Shown: positions 1-12,500 of the stretch, piece by piece
Position numbering within the stretch: position 1 is the first letter of the stretch
Layout of the letters: the number at the start of each line of letters is the position of its first letter
Source: Limnanthes douglasii subsp. nivea
Lineage: Eukaryota; Streptophyta; Magnoliopsida; Brassicales; Limnanthaceae
DNA length: 64,000 nt
Reading direction: 5' to 3'
Assembly: GCA_036936605.1 (NCBI GenBank)
Contig: JAUPFV010000003.1
Location: forward strand, 150,320,997-150,384,996
Notes under the pieces: model-generated
Database searches by the model: none
Told to the model about the DNA's origin: nothing
What the model saw: the letters and a program-made list of their open reading frames with translations, nothing else
Translations under genes and position numbers: made by a program

Positions 1-590
1 TTGTTTTGGTTAAAAAAAACACATGAAATTATATTAAATTCTACGTAATTCAAACTAACTATATCAAAATTTACTTAAATCGTGCACAATCGTGCATGTC
101 AGTAGTCAAAATCACGGACACAACACAACATATTATATCAAATTCACGTAACCATAAAACCATAATTTAGTAACAATCGGACGCAACCACGTTCACATTT
201 GATAAAATCGCGCACACACTTTAATATAATCTATGGAAAAATCACGCATTTTGGATTCGCGGTTCATCCATAATTTTGTAGGATGCATGCGAAAAATCTA
301 GCAGATACAATAAAAACTTAAAAACGTACCTTGACTCGCTCAAATCCATAATCTAGCGGTGTGTTGTAGACTTTTTTAGCTAAAATTAATATTTGGAAGG
401 TTGTTGGATTGGAAACAAAAATCTGGATGTTTAAATTTAATTTTGGTTAAATTAATCTTAATTTTTTTTGAATGATTCTAAAAACAAATCTCATCTTTAA
501 CCCAGCCCGAAAGAGTATCCATGCCCATTACCGAAGCTTCCTCAAACGGGTTCGGTTTTTTTTGAGGGTTTTGTCTATTTTTCATTTTTG
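1..590. other. intergenic DNA upstream of LeuRS
   Basis: AT-rich sequence with no convincing gene. The last part should contain the leucyl-tRNA synthetase promoter, but I see no clear TATA box at a suitable distance. The short frames crossing this stretch are unlike any protein I recognise. A C-rich, TC-rich leader begins near 600 and is more like 5'-UTR. Confidence 0.5.
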
Positions 591-716
591 TCTTAAAACT
601 CGTCTCTCCTTATCACTGTCTCTTCATCGCGCCGCCGCCATTCTATTCTCACTGGCTCTTCGTTTTCTCCGATTGGCAAATGCGCATTTGAAATCCACAG
701 CCAATTCGAATCACAG

Positions 717-1064
717 GTAACAATCACCCTAAAGGTTTCATTTTTTTTTCTTCTCTTTAGCGCTATTGGTTTCACTGAGAAACGCTATAACTCAACTCTT
801 AGCAGATGCTCAACACGTAATTCACAGGTTCCAAAGACGTTAACTTCATGATTTGATATCGGTTTCGGAGCGATAATATACTTTGCTTAACTTTAGTGAC
901 TTTTTAGTTGAAAATTCGTTTGGTTTCTCGTATATTTGTAGTTAGGTTGTTTTGAAATTTGCTAGATTAATAGGTTTCGTGAGCATGATTGTTCGTGCGG
1001 ATCGCAACTTTAGCATTCTGTAGATCATGTTAGTCTGCTTATACTTATTGGTTTACTTGTGCAG
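717..1064 (+). other. probable 5'-UTR intron of the LeuRS gene
   Basis: The sequence shows a donor at CACAG|GTAACA (GT at 717-718) and an acceptor at TTGTGCAG|GTTCTG (AG at 1063-1064) after a T-rich stretch. The acceptor lies 19 bases before the LeuRS ATG. The longer frame starting at 1027 therefore begins inside this intron. Introns in the 5'-UTR are common in plant housekeeping genes. Exact exon 1 start is not visible; it probably lies around 590-650. Confidence 0.7.
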
Positions 1065-1083
1065 GTTCTGTGGGTTTCACGAG

Positions 1084-4000
1084 ATGGCATCCGACGGTGG
1101 GAAATGCTATGCGAGGAGAGACAAGCTCCTTGAGATTGAAACCAAGGCTCGAGCTTTGTGGGAAGAGAATGATGTATTTAGAGCTGAAGCTGGGGAAACG
1201 CTTCCAAACCCTGGTGAAAAGTTCTTTGGGAATTTTCCGTTCCCATATATGAATGGCAACTTGCACCTTGGTCACGCCTTTACAATTTCTAAGCTTGAGT
1301 TCGCAGCAGCTTTTCATAGACTTAGAGGGGCTAATGTACTCTTACCGTTTGGGTTTCACTGTACTGGTATGCCTATTAAGGCCTCAGCTGATAAGCTTGC
1401 TCGGGAGATGCAGCTGTTTGGAAATCCACCGGTCTTTTCTTCTGTGGTAGCTGAGGAAGTGAAGCAAGCAGAGCCTGAGAGTGATATGGGAGATCCAGCA
1501 TTACCTGATAAATTCAAAGGAAAGAAGTCCAAGGCGGCAGCAAAATCTGGTGTACAGATGTATCAATGGGAAATTATGCGTAGTTTTGGTCTCTCGGATA
1601 GGGAGATAGCTGAGTTTCAAGACCCCCACAAATGGTTACACTTTTTCCCCCCATTGGCAGTGGAGGATCTAAAAGCTTTTGGTTTGGGCTGTGATTGGAG
1701 GCGCTCCTTTGTTACCACTGATGTGAACCCATTTTTTGATTCTTTTGTAAGGTGGCAGATGAGGAAGTTGAAATCCATGGGCAAGATTGTCAAGGATCTT
1801 CGTTACGCAATATACTCTCCTTTAGATGGCCAGCCATGTGCTGATCATGATCGTGCTAGCGGTGAGGGTGTTCAACCACAAGAGTACACTATCATCAAGA
1901 TGGAGGTTGTTGCACCTTTCCCTCCAAAGTTGGGGCATCTGGAGGGTAAGAGGGTCTTTTTGGCTGCTGCTACTTTGAGGCCAGAGACCATGTATGGACA
2001 AACTAATGCTTGGGTGTTGCCTGATGGGAAATATGGGGCTTATGAAGTCAATGAAACTGATGTGTTCATTGTTTCCGCTAGAGCAGCTCTTAATCTTGCA
2101 TATCAGAATTTCTCGAAGATTCCTGAGAAGCCTAGTTGCTTGGCTGAGCTGACTGGCTATGATCTAATTGGTCTTGCTCTTAGATCCCCTCTTTCACTTA
2201 ATGAGATTATATATGCTCTTCCCATGCTGACCATTCTAACAGACAAAGGTACAGGAATTGTGACCAGTGTCCCTAGTGACGCCCCTGATGATTTTATGGC
2301 TTTACAGGATTTGAAAGCAAAACCAGCTTTCCGCGCAAAGTATGGTGTCAAAGATGACTGGATCATGCCTTTTGATATAATACCTATCATTAACATTCCA
2401 GAGTTCGGAGATAAGGCTGCTGAAAAAGTTTGCATGGATCTGAAAATCAAAAGCCAAAACGACAAAGATAAGCTCGTGGAAGCAAAAAGGCTGACATATC
2501 TGAAAGGATTTACAGAGGGAACAATGCTTGTGGGTGATTTTGCTGGCAGGAGGGTCCAGGAAGTTAAGCCATTGATCAAGACCAAGCTTATAGAGAGTGG
2601 CGAGGCAATCATCTACAGTGAACCTGAGAAGCGGGTTATGTCAAGATCTGGTGATGAATGTGTGGTGGCACTTACGGATCAATGGTACATCATATATGGT
2701 GAATCAGAATGGAAGAAGTTGACCGAGGAGTGTTTATCAAACATGAATCTTTACTCGGACGAGACCCGACATGGCTTCGAGCATACTTTGAGCTGGTTAA
2801 ATCAGTGGGCTTGCTCGCGATCCTTCGGACTTGGAACCCGCATCCCATGGGATGAACAGTTCCTTGTTGAGTCTCTATCCGATTCCACTATTTACATGGC
2901 CTATTATACAGTTGCTCACTTGTTACATGAAGGAGATATGTATGGAGGCAATGTTTCTTCAGTCCGTCCTGAACAAATGACTGATGAAGTGTGGGATTAT
3001 ATCATATGTGGCGATCCTGTTCCAGAAGCATCAAAGTTACCACCTTCCCTTCTCAATACGATGAAGAAGGAATTTGAGTACTGGTACCCATTTGATCTTC
3101 GAGTCTCAGGGAAAGACCTGATCCAGAATCATTTAACATTTTCTATCTACAACCACACAGCCATAATGGCGAAGCGCCACTGGCCTCGTGGGTTTAGGTC
3201 TAATGGTCATATTATGCTCAATTCTGAAAAGATGTCCAAGTCAACTGGAAATTTCAGGACCATCCGCGAATCAATCGAGGAATTCTCAGCAGATGCCACG
3301 AGATTCTCATTGGCTGATGCTGGTGATGGTGTTGATGATGCAAATTTTGTATTTGAGACAGCAAATGGAGCAATTTTGCGCCTCACAAAAGAAATTGCAT
3401 GGATAGAGGAGGTTCTCTCTGCTGAATCGTCTTTGAAAACTCGTACTCCTACTTTTGCTGATAAAGTCTTTGAGAATGAGATAAATATTGCCATCGAAAA
3501 GACCGAGCAAAGTTACCAGAACTACATGTTCAGAGAGGCCCTGAAAAGTGGCTTTTATGATCTACAGCTTGCCAGGGATGAGTACAAATTCTCTTGCGGG
3601 AGTGGTGGCATGAACCGTGATTTGGTGTGGCGTTTCATGGATGTGCAGACAAGACTCATCACACCTATCTGTCCTCACTACGCAGAGTATGTCTGGAGGG
3701 ATCTTTTGAAGAAGGATGGCTTTGCAGTTAAAGCTGGCTGGCCTATTGCAGGTGCTTCAGATTTAAAACTCAAGAGTGCCAATAAGTATCTGCAAGATTC
3801 GATTGTCTTGATGAGAAAGCTTCTTCAGAAGCAGATTTTGGGTTCTAAAAAAGGCAATAAGAAAGGGGTTACAGTTGCACCACATCCAACAGAGGATGAG
3901 TTAATAGGTCTGGTATATGTTAACGAGCAGTTTGATGGATGGAAAGCAGAGTGCCTGAGAATACTGCAAAACAAGTTCGACGCCAGTACTCGTTCTTTCG

Positions 4001-4341
4001 CACCTGACAAAGAGATAATGGAGGACTTGCAGAAAAGTGCTGTTGGGCAAGCGGCAAACTTTAAACAGACTCAGAAACTATGTATGCCTTTCTTGAAATT
4101 CAAGAAATATGAGGCTGTTCAACTTGGAGCACAGGCTTTAGATTTGCGGCTGCCCTTTGGAGAGATTGATGTCCTCCAGGAAAACGTGGAGTTGGTTAAG
4201 AGACATCTTGGCCTTCAAGAAGTGGAAATATTGTGTGCGACTGACGCTGATGCTGTAGCCAAAGCTGGCACACATGCCTCGCTCCTGAATCAAAATCCTC
4301 CTTCCCCTGGCAATCCAACGGCCATATTCTTGACCAGGTAA
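1084..4341 (+). CDS. cytosolic leucyl-tRNA synthetase
   Basis: Class I aminoacyl-tRNA synthetase that charges tRNA-Leu in the cytosol. The coding part is one uninterrupted exon of 1085 residues, the usual length for the eukaryotic/archaeal-type enzyme. I start it at the ATG opening MASDGGKCYARRDK because the upstream Met at 1027 lies in the probable 5'-UTR intron. The HIGH-type motif is HLGH at residues 61-64 after PFPYMNGN. The CP1 editing domain follows, with its TLRPETMYG segment at about 297-305. The KMSKS loop is at residues 716-720, then the anticodon-binding helices, then the C-terminal extension ending NPPSPGNPTAIFLTR. No organelle-targeting peptide is evident, which fits the cytosolic form. 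The stop codon TAA sits inside a donor-like CAG|GTAAGG, so the last few residues may be spliced differently (see findings). It is the best-preserved gene in the window. Confidence 0.97.
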   Translation: MASDGGKCYARRDKLLEIETKARALWEENDVFRAEAGETLPNPGEKFFGNFPFPYMNGNLHLGHAFTISKLEFAAAFHRLRGANVLLPFGFHCTGMPIKASADKLAREMQLFGNPPVFSSVVAEEVKQAEPESDMGDPALPDKFKGKKSKAAAKSGVQMYQWEIMRSFGLSDREIAEFQDPHKWLHFFPPLAVEDLKAFGLGCDWRRSFVTTDVNPFFDSFVRWQMRKLKSMGKIVKDLRYAIYSPLDGQPCADHDRASGEGVQPQEYTIIKMEVVAPFPPKLGHLEGKRVFLAAATLRPETMYGQTNAWVLPDGKYGAYEVNETDVFIVSARAALNLAYQNFSKIPEKPSCLAELTGYDLIGLALRSPLSLNEIIYALPMLTILTDKGTGIVTSVPSDAPDDFMALQDLKAKPAFRAKYGVKDDWIMPFDIIPIINIPEFGDKAAEKVCMDLKIKSQNDKDKLVEAKRLTYLKGFTEGTMLVGDFAGRRVQEVKPLIKTKLIESGEAIIYSEPEKRVMSRSGDECVVALTDQWYIIYGESEWKKLTEECLSNMNLYSDETRHGFEHTLSWLNQWACSRSFGLGTRIPWDEQFLVESLSDSTIYMAYYTVAHLLHEGDMYGGNVSSVRPEQMTDEVWDYIICGDPVPEASKLPPSLLNTMKKEFEYWYPFDLRVSGKDLIQNHLTFSIYNHTAIMAKRHWPRGFRSNGHIMLNSEKMSKSTGNFRTIRESIEEFSADATRFSLADAGDGVDDANFVFETANGAILRLTKEIAWIEEVLSAESSLKTRTPTFADKVFENEINIAIEKTEQSYQNYMFREALKSGFYDLQLARDEYKFSCGSGGMNRDLVWRFMDVQTRLITPICPHYAEYVWRDLLKKDGFAVKAGWPIAGASDLKLKSANKYLQDSIVLMRKLLQKQILGSKKGNKKGVTVAPHPTEDELIGLVYVNEQFDGWKAECLRILQNKFDASTRSFAPDKEIMEDLQKSAVGQAANFKQTQKLCMPFLKFKKYEAVQLGAQALDLRLPFGEIDVLQENVELVKRHLGLQEVEILCATDADAVAKAGTHASLLNQNPPSPGNPTAIFLTR

Positions 4342-6130
4342 GGCATTTTCTCTATTTTGGGGGTTTAACTACTCTGATTATTATAATTATTTTTATTTAT
4401 CAGCTGGTATGTGCTCTATTATGGTTGTCGGTTGATGTGTATAGATTTTGTTATCAACTTTTACTACCATTTTCCAATGAAATAAGTATTAAAATACGAT
4501 AAGATAACCTTATTTAGAAAATCTAAATGTCAAGAAAAACTTAATTAGGTACTCATAGATATCGACTTCAATAAACATTGTATTACTCTGCATGTTTAAA
4601 AGATTACACTATAGAATTTTCTCTATTCAGCTTGGCTTGGGTATCTGAGTAGTGATTTGAAGAGAAACAGTTTGAATGACATTCTTCGAGAGGGATGCTG
4701 AAACTGACGATGTTATGGCCTGTTCCCTATGAGAAACATAGTCTGCTAACAAGCCCTTCATGATCTCTATCTTTCTAGTGTGTTTCATCTTGTGAATTTA
4801 GATTCTTTTGATCTGGTTGTATAATGTTAGGTCGGCTACGAAATAATAATAATAATCAACCCGTCTGTTGGAACTCGTAGATTTTTGTCAAATCAAACTG
4901 GTTTTGTGAACTTTTGCTTTTAAATTACAATTTTTTTTACAAAGGGAGTTGATTCAAATCCATTTGTGTATCTGAAAACAAAAAGAACAAGCTGTGCTGT
5001 AAAACAGTTCAAGGTATTATTTGAAAGATAGAAACAATAAATAGCCAGACTGGGTGTATAATTCTTATAATTCTTATCCGAGTAAGTTTAGCCCCTCTTT
5101 TTTATTGTTTGCAGGTAGTAAAACTTCCGTCAGTGTACACAATTTTACAGTTGGTGACAGAGTTGGTAAATTTTGGTGTATCTTTTCTTTATTTCAAATA
5201 CTTATCAGGGAAGAGTTTGTCCTCGTAATTTCTTTTATATTGATTGTTAAATCTCTTAGACCATGTTTGTCTTTCAAAACATCAGTCCTCACCGGACTAT
5301 GATAGTAGTTGCAGGTTTGTTTTTATTTGATCTTGTACCAGTATTTTTGGGTTATAAAAAAGTTATGGTAATAACTACACACGTCCAATAATTGATTCAT
5401 TAAGTATATCCCAAAATTTCTGCAACAACTAATGCCTGTGTGTCAACATTAGTTGTCCTGAACAATCCAAAGATGTATTTAGTAGTTTCATATATGTAAA
5501 TAATTAAAACCAAAAATTAAGTGTTTGGTCATGTCAGGGCAAAATATCTTTTTTAATTGTATGGTTGAATGATATAAAAAAGACAATTAAATGGTACTTC
5601 TCTAGTTTATATATGTATAATTTAAAACAATTTTAAATGGCTTTAAGGCTTAAGTTTAAGGTTTAATGTTGGAGATTAGCCATAGAACTTAGTTTATGGG
5701 GCTTAGGTTTATTATTAGAATTCAAATTATGATTGGGATTTACAGTTTGGAAGTAGGATGGTTGAGTTTATAGTCTGGATATTAGTATTTATATAAAAGC
5801 TTATTTTAATATGAAAATTTCAATGAAAGTAATTATTATACTCTCCTCCTACATCCAATTTTTTCTTTTATTATTACTTAATATTCATTTTATCTATAAA
5901 ATTCACAATACCTAATTCTTTTTTAATATTTCAAATACTCACATTTTATCTAAAGCCGCGTAGCCTTTTTTTAATTTTTGAACTAAACTTTCTTTTTTTC
6001 ATTTTTTTACTTTTTTAAAAGGTCATGTCTTTCGAATCCGAGTTTAAAAAAAAATACCTGAAAGTATCATCGACTTTGTTTTTTAAGGTGAACAAAACTA
6101 GATCCATTGATGATATTTTTTGAATTTCTT
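4342..6130. other. 3' flank of LeuRS and AT-rich spacer
   Basis: An AATAATAATAATAA run near 4843-4857 is a plausible plant polyadenylation signal for LeuRS. Beyond it the sequence is AT-rich with no supported gene. The 82-codon frame at 5054-5302 resembles nothing I know and has no coding character. Confidence 0.5.
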
Positions 6131-6400
6131 AAAAAAAATAACGAGTAAAATGCGAGTTCTTTGGAAATTAACTATAAGAGTTTTTTTAAAATCAATCATA
6201 CGATTTTTTTTGAAAAATCAATCATGAAAGCTCTTTAAAAAAATCAAAGATGAGAGTTCTTTGAAAAATTAACAATGCTATTTTGTTTGAAAAATCAACC
6301 ATACGAATATTCTTTGAAAAATAAATTATGCGAATACTTTAAAAAAATCAATCATGAGAATCAATCATACAAATTCTTTGAACAACAAATTAAAAGATAT
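6130..6400. repeat. degenerate minisatellite, about 30-37-bp units
   Basis: Repeated variants of TTTGAAAAATCAATCATGAG followed by a short ATTCT-like segment occur in series between about 6180 and 6390. Unit length and sequence drift strongly, so this is an old, decayed tandem repeat. Confidence 0.6.
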
Positions 6401-8160
6401 CATTAATGTATTTATTTTTGTTCGTTTTAAAAAACCAAAGCGGATTATACTTCCAATTTTTTTTCCAAACTACGGTGACATTAAATTTTTAAAATTAAAA
6501 AAAAATACCAATTGACACTATCCTATTTACATTTAGAACTATTAGTTGATATTAAAGAAGACTAATACTTTTCTCTTTTGTAATATAGTTCTTTGATTTA
6601 AATTTGTTAATAGTTATCATAATATATATCAATGGAAAATACCAATATATATATATGGTTCGAGATTTTAAGTAATTATTTTTAACAAATTACACCGAAG
6701 CCACTTAAATTGAGGGACGAATGCATATTCACAAACGAATTTGTCGGGTATTTTTATATATTTTAGAAGAATTGTAAATAAAGGTGTTTTATATTAATTT
6801 TTATTATTTGTTGTTCTCTAATTTAATATTATATTTTTAACTATGATTTTTAAAATAATATTTTAATTATTTTTAATTATATACAAGTTTTTTTGTCTAG
6901 ATTTTTTTTAAAAAAAAACATGTGAATTCTTCTTTTTTTGCTATTCAAAATTTAAATCTTATCGAAAAACACATGTTAAAAAATTATCGAGATTGGGAAT
7001 GAGATACGTGGAATCAAACCAATATTGATATTACATTGTATTTTTATAGATTTTTGTTTGAACCAAATTCATCGTTAAAAAATTGAAATATTTGTTTGAA
7101 CCAGATTTTTAACTTTATCAATTCATTCGTCAGATTTATCGTAGTATACTTACAATAAATACGATAAAGATTTGAATTTTCTTTCTTGGTTGTGTGACAT
7201 ACCGATTTCTGATAAAAAGAGTTATCAACTTCGTTGAACATAGTCGAGATACTCATATTAAATAGTAATTGTTCATCTTTTTTTTATTATAATAAGTTAT
7301 AAATCGACCGTAACTTGCATTTCTTCGGGTTTAGATTACCTAATATTTCCATAGTTGATTGTATAGTTTTCATATATTGTTTTTTAGAATAAGCAATATG
7401 GTTGGACAAGAAGATGTGAGAGGTGTGTTGATTATTTATGCAATATTGCCTTACGATTAAGTACTTAATGACTTTGAGTCTGCTGAATGTATACATGAAT
7501 TCATGCTCACGAAGAATATAGTTTCGTAGAATATTTTGATCAAACGTTATGTAAAGTTGGGTCATATAAAACTCGATAAAATACGTCGGGTAAACAATGT
7601 TTCTTATACCACGTATAACAATATATTTCATCTTCCAAAAGAGCGCCACATCAGCATAATTTTCAAACAATTCTTAAAAAATTCTCAATCTACATAGTAA
7701 ATCATATTTCAAATTTCATCATATTCCACCATATTTCTCTTTCTTCCACGTCATTGTACATGTAATATTCTACCATATTTTTTTATTTCTCTTCCTTATT
7801 ACTTAATATATATTTACATTATATATATATATATATATTGTATTATATAATTTTAATAAGATAATACACAATATATTATCGTTATAAATTTAAATTATAA
7901 CATTAATAACAATTATAAAATTAAAATTACTTATTTTAATGAAATAATACATAAGTGTTTCGTGAAGGATCCATAAAAATAAATGAAGATAACAAGAAAA
8001 AACTACAAAGTCGTGAAACAAGAGGGAAGAAAAATCAAAATATTTTGGTGTCCAAATCATACAGCCAAAAATTACAAAAGTTCACTCTGCATTGAAATAT
8101 GAGACAACACTCCTTCTCTCTTTAAACTTCAAAAGAATACTGTAACGGTAATATTTTTTC
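6400..8160. other. AT-rich spacer, possible relic frames on the minus strand
   Basis: Very AT-rich. Two minus-strand frames (7044-7256 and 7287-7670, the latter 127 codons) run close together and could be pieces of an old gene or transposon protein, but I recognise no motif. A (TA)n run lies at about 7818-7840. Nothing else can be supported. Confidence 0.3.
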
Positions 8161-8169
8161 TGAAATCTT

Positions 8170-9036
8170 ATGGGTTTGCCGTTCGTCATGGTGGGTTCCG
8201 GCCTTTTTGGCCTGAATGTCGGCCATCCCTGCTCTCCTCTCCTTCTGCCAAATCAACCCAAGGTTGTTACTCTAGTTTTGTCCTCAACGGAGTTACCTTT
8301 ATCGCCGGGATGTTGTACGCCGAGATTTTTCTTGGCTGTTACCTGCCGCCCCGATGTGTCCTACTCAGATTTTTCTCAAGTGACATCTTCTATTGGTTTT
8401 ATGGCTGCTCGTCCTAAGGCCTCTGGTTTGGTTGCACGAAGATCTCTAGTCCGTGCTCCTGTGTTTACTTGTTGTCCGTGGTCAGTCCCCAACGGTAGTT
8501 TGCAGAGAACGGGTTTTGTTCTCTGCATTCCTTCTTGCTTTTCGTGGTCTCCAAAAGGAGATGGCGGTTGTTTTCCTCAACCTAGGGTTCTAGCCGTCGT
8601 GGAATTTTCATCCTCCGTCGTAGTACTTTTTGTCTTCGTCCTAGCCTTGTTAGTCATTGCTGTTGTCCTTCTGTCGCCATCGACCACCTCACTCTCATCT
8701 CTGATCTTCCACGTCGTCGTAATTTTCCAGAGATCCGTCCTCCAAGTTGGTTCCGTCCTTGTTTTATTCGCCGGTCAAGTGCTTTTGGCCGTTGTTGAGT
8801 CAGTCTTGTTTCCGGTAGCTACTCAATGTCTTAGACTTCTTGGTGGGTGGTTAAATGGATACTCAGTTTCCGATCAGGTCCATTTCACCGTTGCCGAATC
8901 TGTATCTAGGGTGGCTGCTGGTGTCAAGGCAGCGTGTTCTTCAGTAAAATGCTTCTCGGGAATTAACCCTTGTTTGTTTGGCCCTCCCATCCTTCTGCTT
9001 ATTCTACTCTTAGTTAATGAAACTAAAAGCTTTTAG
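8170..9036 (+). other. GC-richer open stretch of unknown nature upstream of the LINE ORF2
   Basis: An 867-base open frame starts at an ATG, but its product is a low-complexity, V/L/S-rich chain with no domain I recognise. The local base composition is clearly less AT-rich than on both sides. It lies directly upstream of a LINE ORF2 and may be that element's 5' region read in a chance frame. It could equally be a captured fragment. I would not call it a gene without expression or homology. Confidence 0.25.
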
Positions 9037-9288
9037 TTTCATTATTTTGTTAAATGGTTTTAATTTCACTAGCATTTTAAATGGCTTTAAACTTTTTAGT
9101 ATTTTAAATAGATTTAATTATTTAATTATTTTGAATGTGTTTAATTTTTTTAATATTTCAAATGAGTTTTATTTTTTAGTATTTTAAATATATATTACAC
9201 TAACCTGTGTTTTGGTTATTGTGGACGTTTTAACCTCTCTGGTTCATTTTATCGGACCCGTTGGTCGGAGTTAAAGAGGTTAAGTTCG

Positions 9289-9483
9289 GTGAGAAAGTTG
9301 ATTCACCCTTATCCTTCTGAGATTGAGCCAAAATGTTCTAGCGGTCAACAACTTGATTCTCTTGAGGAAGCCTATGAGATAGAAAGTGGGGAGGAGGTCG
9401 ACTCGCCTCCTAAAAGGTACCGCCTAGCAGAGGCTACGGCCAAGGGTATGTTGGAGTTGTTCTCCGACAGGACCATCGTCTAA
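9289..9483 (+). pseudogene. possible C-terminal remnant of a LINE ORF1
   Basis: A 64-codon frame rich in acidic residues ends 22 bases before the LINE endonuclease ATG at 9506. Position and spacing fit the end of a plant LINE ORF1 just before ORF2. No zinc knuckle is visible here, so identity rests on context only. Confidence 0.35.
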
Positions 9484-9505
9484 AGCACTGTAAGATCTCT
9501 GATTT

Positions 9506-12500
9506 ATGAATATTGCTTCATGGAATGTTAGGGGATTAAATGACCCTGTTAGACAAAAAGATGTTATCGAGTTTATTATTAGTAATAATATATCCTTATT
9601 AATCCTAGTTGAAACTAAAGTCCAATTGTATAAAGTTGATGCTATAGTTAGAATTTGGATTAATCCTAGTGTCATTACCATAACTAGAGAATCTCAATCC
9701 TCTCAGTATATTCACTGTCTAGCTAAGTGCCATAACTTTAATGCTTCCTTTAGATTTACTACTATTTATGATTTTAATGAAGCCGTAGATAGATCCCCCC
9801 TATGGAATGACCTGTGTACCATATCCATGGTAAATAAGCACATTCCATGGGATTTTCTCGGGGATTTTAACACCATTCGCCACCCAAATGAGCGTACGGG
9901 ATCCTCCGAAAATTAGACTTATGCTATTGATGATTTTAATAGTTGCTGCTTCAATTATGAGCTTAATGATCTCCGATTTACTAGATTTCACTTCACCTGG
10001 ATTAATAAACAGAATAATAGTCCGATCTTATCCAAGATTAATAGAGTCATTTTCAACAATGTCTGGGATGATATATTCCCAATGTCTTACACACACTTTG
10101 GTTTTCTTCGATCTTCTGACCATACTACCGTCACGCTTAACCTTGGACTTCCTCGTCCTAAGCATAAAAATCCGTTCAAATTCTTTAATATGTGGCAATC
10201 TCACCCGCTTTTCAAAGATATTGTTAATAAAAGTTCGAATAGCCCCATTGCTTCTTCTGGGATGAGTCTGGTCACTGAAAAACTTCATCGAATGCAGTCT
10301 GAGCTTATGGGTCTTAATCGTAAAGAGTTTAGTGATATTAGTTCCAGAGTCATTAATGTTCAAAAAATACTTTTCCAAGCTCAAACCAATCTAGCTTGTG
10401 ACCCGCTCAATTCTTCTTTGGTCTCGGAAGAATGTGACGCATCTACTTCCTTTATCTTTCTTAGTAGAGCCTTAAACAAAAATCTAGAGAAAATTGGATC
10501 AGGCTTGGTGACAAAAATACAATTTTTTTCCACAATAGCATTAAAGCCCGACTTTTCCGTGATAAGATTATTTCTATCACTAATGAGAGTGGAGTAATTG
10601 TCCCTACTCCTGCTAGTGTTTCAAAGGTTTTTGTGAAATACTTTGAGAACTCTCTCGGGACCAGGCATTTTGATGGGTATCCTGGCCTTGAAACCATTAC
10701 CTCTCTTCTTACCTCTAAAGTTACCAATACGGATAAGGATTCTATGAATTGTGAGATCACTCGCGAGGAAATAAAATCAGCTCTATTCAGTATTGACATT
10801 AACAAAGCTTCGGGTCCTGATGGTTTCAACTCGTGTTTCTTCAAATCTAATTGGAACATTGTTGGCCATGACATCTGTAATGGTGTCCTCGAATTCTTTC
10901 TTTTTTATTTTTTTGGAGGCCTATTGGAGCTCCACTTCTATTGCTCTCATCCCTAAAAAAGATTTTCCTTCAGATCCTACCAATTTTAGACCCATCACGC
11001 TCTGTAATGTCAGTTATAAGATCATTTCCAAAATCTTAACCAATAGAATTAAAGATTCTTTCCTTATCTTATAGATAATTCCCAATCGGCTTTCGTGAAA
11101 GGAAGGAATATTTCTGATAATATCCTTTTATCTCAAGAGCTTTTAAAGGGGTACCACTCCAATAGTCGGGATAAAAAGGTTGCGCTCAAAATCGATTTAA
11201 TGAAAGCCTTTGACAATGTTAGATGACACCTAATCTTAGATATTCTATTAGTTATGCATTTCCCTGATAAAATGATCACATGGATCATCAATTGTATTTC
11301 TTCTCATTCTTACTCCATAAATATTAATGGAGATCCTCACAGAAATTTCAAAGGTCGAAAAAGGCTCAGGCAAGGAGATCCTCTCTCCCCCTTCCTCTTT
11401 GTCCTTGTCATGCAGGTTCTTTCAAGTATTCTTACGGAGAAGAGTAAAGATAAGAACTTTCGATTTCATTGGAAATTTCAAAAGCTCAAAATCATTAATC
11501 TCTACTTTGCTGATGATCTCATGATTTTTTGTCATGGTGATGTGAACTCCCTTTTTCTCATCAAAGAAGCCCTTGACGAGTTCTATACTCTCTCAGGGTT
11601 AAAAGTCAATTAGAATTACCTCTAGAATTGAATCTTGGACCACTAAGCATCTTTCTTATGCTGGTAGGCTTCAATTCATTAAGTCTGTATTATTCACCGG
11701 TCATGTTTACTGGTCATCCATCTTTATCATTCCCTCAAGGATTATCAAAGAATTGACTCAGTACCTCCGTCGTTTTCTCTAGTCTGACTTGGAAATAAAA
11801 ATTCATGGTGCAAAAGTTGCTTGGACCAAGGTCACTTTGCCCACGGTGTAGGGCGGCCTTAGGATTCTAGACCTCAAAATCTGGAGTCAGGCGGCTGACC
11901 TAAAGCACCTTTGGTCGATCATAAGTAATAACACTCACTCCATTTGGAGTGACTGGATAACGATTGAAAAAATTTAAAATATTAATTTTTGGAATCTCAG
12001 GATGGGATCTTCGCCCTCTTGGATATGGAGGAAAATTCTTCGTCTCCGTCCTTTTTCTTGTAATATGTGCAGGATAGCAATTGGAAATGGCTCGAGTACC
12101 TCTTTCTGGTACGATCCTTGGCTTCTTCACTCTTCGCTCGCTTCCTATTATGGCGAAAGTATCATCAAGGATTCTAGACTTGGGAAAAATCTCAAGGTCT
12201 CGGATATAATCCTCAATGGAAGCTGGAATTGGTCGTCCAATATTAGAACTGCGAATGCCCGAAGCCGCGCCAGTCTGTTGGAAATCCATAATCTCATTCG
12301 CTCTCTCCCTCCTCCTAACATACTCTCCAAAGATATTCCCTTCTGGAAGGCGAAAGAAGGATGTACTTCATTCTCCATCAAGGACACGTACAAAGCCATT
12401 TGATTGCCCCACCCTAAAGTAGGGTGGGCCGGGTTATTTTGGAATAAATCCAATATCCCTCGCCATTCTTTCATTCTTTGGCTCGCTATTAAGGGAAAAC

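Noticed and set aside
472..720. 82-codon frame before LeuRS
   Set aside because: It overlaps the probable 5'-UTR exon and ends at the intron donor; low-complexity Leu/Ser product, no family resemblance.
1027..1083. Upstream Met of the LeuRS frame
   Set aside because: It lies inside the probable 5'-UTR intron (acceptor at 1064), so the protein should start at 1084.
2157..2612. 151-codon minus-strand frame inside LeuRS
   Set aside because: Antisense shadow of a strongly conserved coding exon.
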